The translations under genes and the position numbers were made by a program. DNA of 64,000 nucleotides from Malaya genurostris (lineage: Eukaryota; Arthropoda; Insecta; Diptera; Culicidae), in contig NC_080571.1 of assembly GCF_030247185.1 (NCBI RefSeq), forward strand, positions 209,990,880-210,054,879, in the 5' to 3' direction. The notes beneath the pieces were generated by a model. The model saw only the letters and a list, made by a program, of their open reading frames with translations, had not been told where the DNA came from and did no database searches. Shown piece after piece: positions 22,236 through 32,519 of this stretch (position 1 is the stretch's first letter; every line of letters starts with the position of its first letter).

Positions 22236-24600
22236 ATGTTTCGTCAGATCAGTTTGAGGGTAAATTTATGAAAATCGACCTCACTTTTAGAAATTCTAGT
22301 GAGTTCCGTTGTGGAGTTATTTATTACTAATTCCTTTACTTCCGGAACCGGTATACCTGGAGTGATATTATTTGGTAATATGCTGTGAAGGTCTGCAACT
22401 ATAGTAACTTATGATAAATTTCCAAGGGAATTGCAGCTTTTTGGGCATTTATGAAAAAACATCCCAGATCTACAGTGATTTTATAAGCCTTCGATATGAG
22501 AAAGGAAGAAAACATAAAACATTATACAAAATTATTAAAACAAATTGCTATTTAGGCAATAATGTCACGAGATAGTGCATTTTCTCAGGCCCTCTATTTT
22601 GTGGGGCTTCGTATTGAAATCGATTTGTTCCGAAAACTAGATTTTTTATCAGCAGCTTTAAATCGCTTGCCAAATCAGAGATTTTATATGTAATTGATCT
22701 GAAAAAAAAATGTACTTATCCACCTAGTGGTGTAATCATGTTATTCTCATATCACTCATAATATATAACACTATGACTTTTCTTAGTCTCTTGAATTGAT
22801 TTAAAATTTTTAACATAATTCTCCCTGGATAAAAAATCATATGCGGAGATAATTCAACAGCAACCTATGAGATCATAAAATCATTCACACTCTCAATCTT
22901 TGAAAATCATTTGAAAAAACCTCAAAAAAAGGTTTTCCATCACTATTTCCAGTATTTCCGGAACCGATAACCATATAGCCACATAGCCACATACCCGAAA
23001 TCGTTTCCCAGAGTTTCGAGAGTGTTACGAACTTTTTCCAGACTTGATTTCCTAATTATTTTCCCCCTGTTTGAGTGTTTGCGTGCTACGTTAATTTCAA
23101 TCAGCTGCTGGTCGTTTGCGTTCGCGACATATATTCCGAAAAGTGAACAACAACGGAGAAATTTCTACAAATAAGAGGTTATAAACGTTTATTAACAAGT
23201 GAAACTGAAAACAATCATATAAGTACACCGTTCGCAGTGCGAACTTTGCACCAATGGAAGTAAAATCAACATTTAGTTGCTTTGCGTTCGAGATGGATGT
23301 CATCTAGTTGCTTGCTCTTTTCAGTGTCTCTATATCGAATCCCATTTCCTGAATCCCATCCCATTTTTACAAAATCGAATTTCAATCAGAATAAGTGTCG
23401 TCACTAATATAAACATCCAACTTTAGTATGAGTGCCATCTGCATATATGCCGCGTGACTGGCACACGGTGTGGTTCGTTAGGGTTATAGGGATAGGGATG
23501 TCGGATCATTCAAATTATTCGAAAATTCAATAATGGAATTTAATTTTCAAACTAATCGATTACTCAACTAATGGACCGACAATAAGGCCTCGACTATCCC
23601 ATCACGCTATACCCCCGTCCCGATTTTCGAATGTAAACACAAACTGGTACTGAGCCTGTAAATTTTTTCAAAGAGCCAACTCTTTGAATCTTTGGTAACA
23701 GATTTTACATTGATTTTTGAGGCAGACACAGATGCAAAGACCTGGCCCACGAGAAACAACTGTTCGGAATTTTGCTTATCATTTGTACTTGTGGAAATAA
23801 TCATCAGCTGGTTTGAAATCGGATAAATGTTAATCTCGGTTCTTTCCAGAATCTAAAGAATTTCACAAAAAAACCAATGAGATTTTACCTGAAATGGACG
23901 ATTTGACAATAAAACAATTTACCATCGGAGAAAAAAGAGCAAAAATGATAGTTTTGTCGCTTACGTCATTTATACCATTACATCTCCGGAACAAGGAGTT
24001 GGTCTTCGTGCTTGATCAATAATTTTATGGAAGCTTTCGAATGAGTCTAAGCTTGTTAAAAACGGCTCCGCCATCCCGGAGAAAAGTGAGCGGCGAAAAA
24101 GTTCGTATACGACAGTCATATCATTATATCTCCAGAGCCAACAATTTCGGATTCGTTACCGTTATGTTAGTTTCTTTTTCCTGAATACACAAAACCGAAA
24201 TAATATCACTTACAACCATATTTTGTTCAATGCTTTTCGTGGCACCGTTTGATTAAACCCAACCGTTTTGATTAAAAATGAGAGAAAATTTCATATCGAA
24301 AGAGTCTTTAAAGAAAATCTTATCAATATTGTAGCAATCCGCACTGTGAGCAGTTCTATTACGGAACAGTTTTCACTCCGACTTCAAGCTTCTAATCTGA
24401 AATTCACGGAAGAGTTTATACATTGGCAAAATAATATTGACGACATTACGATGTTATCATTTGATATGATAAATAACCTTCTTTAGATCTTCAAAGCTTC
24501 AAATGGTCCTTTTCAAAAGCCTAAAAATATCATAAATTATGTTCATTGCAAAAATCTAAAGAAAAACGGCAGGGTTTTGGGTATTATTAGGACACAAAAA
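22236..24600. other. Intronic DNA with old repeat pieces, no gene
   Basis: AT-rich with stop codons throughout. Pieces of the widespread module with TTCCGGAACCGG (near 22350 and 22955) and of the CACCTAGTGGTGT terminal block (near 22722) are visible. Nothing coding is supported. Confidence 0.5.
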
Positions 24601-24745
24601 ACAAATCTTCACCTTCTATAAAAGGAGTCGAAGAAAAGCATCTCATCAATCAAAATCATCCGAGTCTCTGATGTGTCAGAAAGTAAAGGTAGGGGTCGTT
24701 TACCATTCACTAATCGAATCCGGCTTCCCGAACATATCCTTGAGT
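24600..24745. repeat. Half copy of the 26.8-kb/60.5-kb foldback family
   Basis: Motifs occur in the same order as in the left arms at 26.8 and 60.5 kb: a TTCACCTTCTATAAAAGGAG-like block, GAGTCTCTGATGTGTCAGAA and then TTTACCATTCACTAATCGAA. The other arm is absent. Confidence 0.55.
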
Positions 24746-24798
24746 GCTATGACTCTATAAATGCCATATTCTTTCTTCTCTTATCATTTCTAGTTAAC

Positions 24799-24895
24799 TT
24801 TGTACGACTTCGTAGCCGATTCTTAGTGTACAGAATCATTGCATGAATAGTACTATGGATCCTACTGACACTAAGAATTGACCAGTGGTCATAAA
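24799..24895 (-). mobile_element. Fragment of SINE-like repeat (family of 31.39 kb)
   Basis: On the minus strand it matches the repeat at about 31440-31510: AGTGTCAG, a tract with AGGATC and GTAGTACTA, then ATGATTCTGTA and CTAAGAATCGGCT, then CGAAGTC. Only the middle of the unit is present. Confidence 0.65.
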
Positions 24896-25244
24896 TAAAA
24901 CCGCAAAAAATAAGATCACAACATATATGTATTATACACTTAATGCAAGATTATATGTTATATTATGTATTTTCGAAACACGTAGTACACTCCTATTAGT
25001 CGTGAGAACCAAATCAGAAGAACTCTTACTTTATCATGTAGTCTGAAAAAGCTTAACCTCGCAAAACCTACTTGCATTGGTTCGTTACTTTTCACAAAGC
25101 TTTTACAAAGTTTCGCAAGCTTTCATGATGAGCTACCGAGCGTCTACATTGAAGCAGCTACTTACTTACTGATTGATCGTAACTTTCCTCCTGCGTCAAT
25201 GCGATTGAATACTGATGTTGCGATTCTATTGTTCTCCCTAACAG

Positions 25245-25411
25245 ATCCCGCGAAATCATCAAATCCGCCATTCTGGACAATGACTTCATGAAGAACCTGG
25301 AGATGACGCAGATCCGCGAGATCGTGGACTGCATGTATCCGGTGCAGTACGGCGCCGGCAGTCTGATCATCAAGGAGGGTGACGTCGGTAGCATCGTCTA
25401 CGTGATGGAAG
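25245..25411 (+). CDS. for: Internal exon of cGMP-dependent protein kinase (foraging-type)
   Basis: A 167-bp exon with a polypyrimidine tract and CAG acceptor ending at 25244 and a GTAAGT donor starting at 25412. It enters after two bases of a split codon are still needed (one base, then TCC CGC GAA...) and leaves with one base of the next codon. The 55 complete codons encode SREIIKSAILDNDFMKNLEM, continue through TQIREIVDCMYP and end with IIKEGDVGSIVYVME. This is the start of the first cyclic-nucleotide-binding domain of PKG and matches, from family knowledge, insect foraging protein almost residue for residue. PKG phosphorylates Ser/Thr targets when cGMP binds this regulatory part. It is markedly more GC-rich than the surrounding DNA. 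Kinase domain and other exons are outside the window. Confidence 0.93.
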
Positions 25412-26790
25412 GTAAGTGTGGACTGTGACGACTCGCGAAGTAAGTGGATCGTAAGCTCGTTTTATTTGTTGATCGTTGCGTCTACATTCAGGGGTTTTTA
25501 TTGAATTACGCGCGCGTTGTGGATCGTGTTGAACTTTGCTAATAAGGGAAAGCGTAGATTTGGGTTTTTCTGCACAAATGTTCACGGTAGCAACGGTTGC
25601 CGATTAGTATCCCTCTGAATGGTGGATTATTATTTTATCGTACTCTTTGAGGCTTGCAGAGAGCGTCATCGTCATCGCTTCGGCAGTAACCGGTTCGACT
25701 AGTCGATGGATCGCTTACGGGAAGTCAGTATATTGTGACTAAATAAATGAACTTGAATGATTATTCCGTTGCTTGCAATTTTACCGGAGAATCATGAAGG
25801 TGGTCTTTCAGTTGAACGTGTATGCGCATGATGAGAAAGAGGTTGATATATGCACATGATGAAATGCTCAGATAGAACCATTTGTCGTGCTTGAAGTTTC
25901 GCTTTCTATGAACTTGAGACCGAAGACAGACGATCGGGACGCACAACTAGGACGGCAAACGCCGCCAGGAAAAGCACGTTTACTAGTTAGTAATGAAAGA
26001 GTTTTCAATTTCAACGTATTATTTATTGTACCTTTTTCTCAAGCCCATTAGTTTGTCTGCTTCTGATTATAGAGGACTGCAATGTGTGGTCATTGACTTT
26101 TTTTACGACATCGAGAGGAGCTAAACGTATGTCCGGGAATTCGCCATGTTTTTCAATTCAACGTTGTTCATTATTGGGTTTAAAAGCCAGATCTTGTGTT
26201 TCCTAGATTTGAGGAAAAATTCATCTCCAGTATTATCTTAATAGTTTTCGAACGATTGTCGGTCACAACATGTGAACATTACGTAATCTTATCTAATTTC
26301 AAATATTGGCCGTTGCCTGTTTAAACGGTTTGGTTTGAAGAAAGCAATTCGTAAAGCTCGAGTCATTCAATATCTTGACCTACTGTTTATTTTACTATAG
26401 CGTTTCTAGTTACCGAATCAGGAATGTTTTTTTTTATTTAAAAAATATTTTTATTCAGGCCTATTTGCGTACAAGCTTTACGTGGCCGATTGAGCCGATT
26501 TTTTTTAAATATTTTTTTTTGTATTGGATCTCGTTGTCACTCTTTTTCTAGGGAGAGAGGAGCTTCCATTTTCCTCCTGCGAGGATTGAGGGGCACTTTG
26601 TTCGTGGCTCGTCTCGTCATCCATTACATTCCTGTAGTGCCGGTGAAAGAGGTGGGTACGGTGGGTAGTACTACCCACCCGAAAATTCCAAAGGTGGGTA
26701 ATTCTAACGAAAAATAATAGTAATATTAGTATCATTTATAACAATAAAAATAGTTTTATTGTAACTGAGAATAATAAATAAAATCAGAAT
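25412..26790. other. Intron after the kinase exon, no gene recognised
   Basis: Starts with the donor GTAAGTGTG. No further exon with PKG similarity was seen. A short self-complementary stretch, GGTGGGTA...TACCCACC, lies at about 26650-26700. Confidence 0.55.
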
Positions 26791-26797
26791 TATAAAA

Positions 26798-27215
26798 TGT
26801 TAGTACTCAAGGTAGAGCAAGGATGTGAAGATATGCAACAAAAATGTGAGGCGTGACAATGGTCATTTGAGCAAGCAAAAATCTTTTAGTGACTTAACTT
26901 TTACCTTCAACCAAAGGGGTCGAGTTCAAGCATATCATTCATGCAAATCACTCGAGTCTCTGGTATGCCGGAAAGTACCGAAAAAGGTCTTCAACCATTT
27001 ACTATACGAACTGATAATTATTCTTTTGTCGGTTCGGATAGTAAGTGGTAAAAGACCTTTATCGGTACTTTCCGGCATACCAGAGACTCGAGTGATTTGC
27101 ATTGATGAGATGCTTAAGTTCAACTCCTCTTGCGAAAGTTAAGTTAGTAAAAGATTTCAGCTTGCTAAAATCAACCTTGTCACATCTCGCCTTTTCATTC
27201 TTTATCTTCACACAC
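26798..27215. mobile_element. Foldback MITE, ~190-bp arms
   Basis: The left arm (about 26798-26990: AGTACTCAAGGTAGAGCAAG through TCTGGTATGCCGGAAAGTAC) pairs with the right arm (27060-27215). The inner sequence is also self-complementary (GGTCTTCAACCATTTACTAT against ATAGTAAGTGGTAAAAGACC), so nearly the whole unit is one palindrome centred near 27022. A closely related unit is at 60475-61052 and a half copy at 24.6 kb. No ORF. Confidence 0.8.
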
Positions 27216-27223
27216 GGAACCAC

Positions 27224-28640
27224 CCGCGATCCCATTTCAACCAGAATATTAGTTGATTTTCTGAATTCGGTTGGTTAAAATTTGGTACAACTAATCGATT
27301 GTTGTTTCAACTAAACCGTCATTTTTGTTTTTCGATTAGCAGAAACGATGGTTGAAACAACTAATTAAACTGTTTGAAAAAAAATGCTGTCAATTAGTGA
27401 GGACACATACCTTTCAATTTCAACAAATATTTTAGTTGAATTAAGTGGTGTTGTTATTGAAACAACATTCTGTTAGTTGAAAAATAAATCGGTTTTATTT
27501 GTTCTAGACATTGCAAATAGTTGAATCAACTCGAACAATCTTATTGATTTGCGAAAATAATCAAAATATACTTACTGATATACGTCATGATCTATTTGAA
27601 ATAAGTTCGGTATGTTGAAATTCATGAAATAAATATCGTTGTTAAAATATAAACAGTATTTTATATTGACATGCAATATCATTAGGGCTGGGAAAACCAC
27701 CGAACACTGCTGATTTCAAGTGATCTTAACCAAGAAATAAATTATCATTACGAAATCAGAACTGATCTGATCTCTAAGTGATTTTGATTTTTGTATGATC
27801 ATGATCATGTCAAGTCGAGGTCAGTAAAAATCTAAATTCTAAAAAAATACTTCAGGCCAGTAATTTAGCGATATTTTTAAATTTACCTAACATGAGTATT
27901 GAAAGATGACGCCTTCAAACGGTTGAACTAAAGTTTTGCACTGATAATTTTAGTCAATTGATATGAGCTTGGGTGCATCAACCGCTGGGAATTGGAATTT
28001 GGGACGGCAATTCAAACGCGCCATTCAATCGCAGCGCGTTCTGTGTGTTTAAAACCCTTCGCTCCTGTTACTTTTATAAATTAAATTCATATCAAAAAGC
28101 GTTTTATTGCTAATGCATGAACATCATCATCGGTATCAAACAGCTGGAAGTAAAACAGTCTGCTGGAAGTAAATCAATGATCGAATTTGAAGCATAAAAT
28201 TTTTGCGCATACCTGAAAGATTACGAGATGATCATTCATTCACATTTTCTAATTTGTCACCAAATCTTTTTCATCTTAAACAAGGTTAACTTTATCACAA
28301 CACCGCTATTAGACAAACAGTTGTTATCATAAATTTCTCAAATCGAATGAACACAATTTCACCAAACGCTTTAACCATCGATGTTGTTTTCATTGACATT
28401 TTGAAGCGACGCGAACAGATTTCAACTAAAAATGTTGTTGATTTTGCATTGCAATTATTGTTTAGCTTTCAACTGTCTCCGTCATTTGACAGAATTGAAA
28501 ACAACATATTTTTCAACTACTTGACTATATGAAAATCAAAAACAATATCGGTTGAATCAAAAAGAAATTAGTTAAATCAACTATCGCAAAAATCAAAAAC
28601 TGCGATATCGCAATTTTATGATCGAAGGATTCTCCGTGCA
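27224..28640. mobile_element. ~1.4-kb non-coding element with many GTTGAAACAACT-like motifs
   Basis: Both ends carry an ACACGGA / TCCGTGCA type short inverted terminus. The interior is dotted with imperfect palindromes based on GTTGAAACAACTA, especially near 27330-27560 and 28430-28600. The same design and ends appear in the insertion at 56160-57612. No protein is encoded, and superfamily and target duplication could not be fixed. Confidence 0.55.
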
Positions 28641-28959
28641 TAAATGAAATCACTCAAAATCTTTTGACGTACAAATTCAAAATATAGAAGTAAAACCATT
28701 GTTAGTCCTCTAATTGATATGACGGTTCCGTATACATAAGTTCACGGTTTCCATATAATTTGTGCTCTTCAATGAGTCCGTTCGCATTTGAGAAAATTGC
28801 TCACAGAAAACCAAATTTAGTGTCGAATCGACTTGCACTCAATGCGGTTCGATACTGCCGTTGCTTTCAGATTGTCCAAAAGGTTTAGGAACTAACTAGG
28901 AAAACAACATTTCTTGAGCAAAATTCCTTAATTTATTATCTACATTTTGTATATCATAC

Positions 28960-29660
28960 TTATAGAATGATTCGTCCATGGCCTTAAAATAGGCTTCAGT
29001 TGCGGCGATGACTCTCTCAGATCGTCAAATGACAAGTAGTCGCTGGGGCTAGGTTATTGAGAATATGGTGGGTGAAGAAACAGATCGGTGCCCAATACAT
29101 TCAATTTGGCCATTATTCTCATTGACTTGTGGCTCGGTGCATTGTCTTGGTTGAAGGTGATTTTTTCTGCTCCATATGAGGCCGTTTTTTACGATTCCAT
29201 ACTTCAAACGCATTAATAACTAAAAACTTTTGTTGGTACTTCCTTTTCAAGATAGTCGACATCAATTATACCTCGAGCATCTAAAAACTGACTTGTTGCA
29301 GCTACCTTGTTGCTGACTGATATACTAATTGCAGCTACCTGTTGCGTTTTTCCGTCTAAATGTTGAAAAACTCCGGAGAATAAAGATAGATCCATGTTTC
29401 GTCCACTGTTTCATACCAACGCAAGAAATCCTTTTTATAGCGACTAAACAGTGCCGACCAGCTCTCTGGATTGTTGATGCGTTGTTACTTTTGGTAGATT
29501 GAGAGCGAACGAGGCACTTATTTGGAAGCACTTCCAGTTCAGTCGGACTTTGATTTTGTGTTCATCCATAACGATTATCAAAACTTGCTCACATTATTTT
29601 CCGGATGATTGCTCAATTTGGTCACGTTAAAATCAGAATACCACAAATCTTTGTTTTGAA
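28960..29660 (-). pseudogene. mariner (DD34D) transposase fossil
   Basis: On the minus strand the block with the first catalytic aspartate reads FLRWYETVDETWIYLYSPE (about 29345-29435). Further on are FNQDNAPSH (second aspartate), LFLHPPYS and PSPSDY (third aspartate), at about 29040-29155. The spacing between the second and third aspartates is 34 residues, which defines mariner. The sequence has stop codons (for example in HPPYSQ-stop) and several frame changes, so no protein is made. It is a different lineage from the copy at 31.8-32.5 kb. Confidence 0.8.
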
Positions 29661-29984
29661 TCTGAGTGCGAGTAACACTTCTTAAACCATTGCTGGACTT
29701 ACCCGGTTTTTTCTTTTATCAATAAACGGAATTCGTTATTTTTAAGTTTTCGTAAATCAAAAAGTAACGTCACTTATATGTCGGTAAGTTTAGTGTTTGT
29801 GGTGCGATTGATGTGAAAATTTGACACTTGTCTTCTGAACGACGATGATAGTTTGACATTACAAACGTCATCGCAGTCGGTCCCGGGACTTTTTTTCAAC
29901 AATGTGCTATGCACACCAGCGACTGGATTTGTTTTGTGCACCGTTCGATTCGCCCGGGTTTGCGGTTCAATGCATACGGCGCTG

Positions 29985-31383
29985 CACAGTGGTTTGAATC
30001 GACAAAAACGTGAACTTAATTCTCTAGCTGCTAAACCGTTGATCCGATATACATAGTTCCTTTGGAGAACTCATTCACAAAAATATACTTCGTGATTTGA
30101 TCATAATAAAAGATGTGCAAAGCCTACTACGATAAAAGTTCATTTCAACAACTTTATTCCCCTAAGAGGTAGAAAATTGATGTCTTCTACAAAGTTTTAG
30201 AACTTCTAACGAGAAAAAACTTTGCCGAAGAAGCTAAAGGTCTAACGCAAGAAGTTTCGGATATATGAAGCAATTTCGTTTTAAACCACTTAAAATCAAT
30301 TTTTTGTACATAACTTTTTTCGCAATTACTTTCAGTGTCTACTATGTTCAAGACAATTACTAAAAACGTAAAATTACACATTTTTGTTGAAGACTGTGCA
30401 CGGTTTGGCGTTTTTCCTAAAAAGTTGTTTAACATTTAAACTGTTATATACACTAACTTTGATTACTTATAGGAAGCAGGGTCGCAGACCAAATGGCACA
30501 TACATATACTTTTTGGAAAGTTTTAATCAAGTAATATAAAGATACGAAGTGTGTAGCGTGGCCTTTTTAAATTGAGTGAATGAGAGAACAAAATATAGAG
30601 TGCTTTTTTGACCATTTTCTTAGGAAAAACGTACATTAATAAAATTGTTTATCTTCATATCACGCGTTATTTGTGATATCGACCGAGTTATCACAAATAA
30701 CGCGTGATATGAAGATAAACAATTTTATTAATGTACGTTTTTCCTAAGAAAATGGTCAAAAAAGCACTCTATATTTTGTTCTCTCATTCACTCAATTTAA
30801 AAAGGCCACGCTACACACTTCGTATCTTTATATTACTTGATTTAAACTTTCCAAAAAGTACATGTATGTGCCATTTGGTCTGCGACCCTGCTTCCTATTA
30901 GTAATTAAAGTTAGTGTATATAAAAGTTTAAATGTTAAATAACTTTTTAGGAAAAACGCCAAACCGTGCACAGTCTTCAAAAAAAAATGTGTAATTTTAC
31001 GTTTTTAGTAATTGTCTTGAACATAGTAGACACTGAAAGTAATTGCGAAAAAAGTTATGTACAAAAAATTGATTTTAAGTGGTTTCAAAAGAAAATGCTT
31101 CATATATCCGAAACTATATGCGTTAGACCTTTAGCTTTTTCGGCAAAGTTTTTTCTCGTTAGAAGTTCTAAAACTTTGTAGAAGTTATCATTTTTCTATC
31201 TCTTAGGGGAATAAAGTTGTTGAAATGAACTTCTATCGTAGTAGGCCTTGCACATCTTTTATTGTGATCAAATCACGAGGTATATTTTTGTGAATGATTT
31301 CTCCAAAGGAACTATGTATATCGGATCAACGGTTTAGCAGCTAGAGAATTAAGTTCACGTTTTTGTCGATTCAAACCACTGTG
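29985..31383. mobile_element. 1.4-kb palindromic element with CACAGTG ends (Transib-like), 5-bp TSD
   Basis: An almost perfect palindrome: arms 29985-30678 and 30689-31383 around a 10-nt loop. It begins CACAGTGGTTTGAA and ends TTCAAACCACTGTG, with exact 5-bp flanking repeats CGCTG (29980-29984 and 31384-31388). The first bases are identical to those of the foldback at 18015-21859, and both target duplications have the form CNNNG. It has no transposase. A hairpin of nearly 700 bp could form in single-stranded DNA or RNA. Classification as Transib-derived rests on the ends and the 5-bp duplication. Confidence 0.85.
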
Positions 31384-31388
31384 CGCTG

Positions 31389-31565
31389 GTCTTATAGGTC
31401 AGTTGTCATATGTTCGAACTCCGACGTGGAATGATTCATAGTGTCAGCAGGATCGTAGTACTAGCCATAAAATGATTCTGTATGCTAAGAATCGGCTGCG
31501 AAGTCTGTTGAAACAAAAAGGCCAAATTCCACAGAAGGAATGTAATGCCAAGACATTGCTATCGA
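31389..31565 (+). mobile_element. SINE-like repeat with pol III box B
   Basis: It contains TAGGTCAGTTG (A-box-like, near 31395), GTTCGAACTCC (B box, 31412-31422) and a 3' part with CTAAGAATCGGCTGCGAAG and CCACAGAAGGAATGTAATGC, which recurs at 24.8 kb. The A-to-B spacing is unusually short, so the head may be rearranged. It starts right at the edge of the palindromic element, which may have inserted at or in it. Confidence 0.55.
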
Positions 31566-31848
31566 TTCATGCGAGACATCTTTCAACATCACCGCAACCA
31601 ACTAAACGATCAGGGTAACCAGAATTCTCAAAGAAATAAATTCGAAAAATTGCAAACACAAATAAGTTTATAGGGAACCTAAAAAACTGCTGACTTAATA
31701 TTCCAAACAAATATTGGCAGAAATGTTGAAGTTTGATATTGTATTTAAACCTTAAATGCGCCATTTTGTTTAACAACAAAATATCGAAAACGCTTCAAGC
31801 TTCGAATTTACGCGTCTCATGCAAAGTTATAACGAAACAAAATATTAT

Positions 31849-32510
31849 TCAAAAATCGACTAAATAATACTTGAAAATAGTGGGTCGCTCTCCCCGGTAC
31901 GAGAAAATTACCCACCTGGGCTTAACATGTTTCACCGGCTCTGCAATCAATTTTTCCAACTCTTCGAAGGATTGAAAATGTTGATCTGCCAGGCCGTGTG
32001 CCATCAACGAACGGTATAGGTGCAAGTCAGAAAGGGCGACATCTGGGGAATACGGCGGGTGGGGCAAGACTTCCCATTTTAGCGTTTCCAGGTACTTTTT
32101 GACCACTTTTGAGACGTGAGGCCGAATATTGTCGTGTTGGAGGATGACTTTGTCATGTCGTTCTTGATATTGTGGGCGCTTTTCTTTTAGCGCGCGACTA
32201 AGGCGCATCAGTTGCGTTCGGTAGCGATCTCCTGTGATGGTTTCACTGGGTTTTGAGAGCTCGTAGTAAATCACTGCTTCTAGTTGTTCATCTTTCAAGG
32301 TTTTTTCTCTTCCACCACCATGTTTGTCTTCGACATCGAAATCACCATTTTTAAAACGTTGAAACCACTCCCGACACGTTCTTTTACTCAGAGCAGCATC
32401 ACCGTAAGTTTCTAAGAGCATTCGATGCGCTTCAGCTGCATTTTTTTCGAATTGTAACAGAAAAGTAAAACTTACCGCAAATGGCGAGAATTGGGCTCAT
32501 AAACAGACAT
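31849..32510 (-). pseudogene. mariner transposase, internally deleted and frameshifted
   Basis: Translation starts at 32510 (MSVYEPNSRHLR), hits a stop two residues into a conserved stretch, and then needs a 1-nt shift near 32445. From there it reads AAEAHRMLLETYGDAALSKRTCREWF through the first helix-turn-helix. At DEQLEA it jumps directly to IYYELSKPSETITGDRY, so the domain with the first catalytic aspartate is deleted. The second (ILQHDNIRPH) and third (PYSPDVALSDLHLY) aspartate motifs remain. Length is about 220 residues instead of roughly 345. The remaining sequence looks like the irritans type of mariner. It cannot be active. Confidence 0.88.
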
Positions 32511-32519
32511 TTTCGAGCG

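Noticed and set aside
22236..22260. TTTCGTCAGATCAG as another hammerhead core on the minus strand
   Set aside because: It reads CTGATCTGACGAAAC; the GA of CTGATGA and a proper stem II are missing, and no arms pair.
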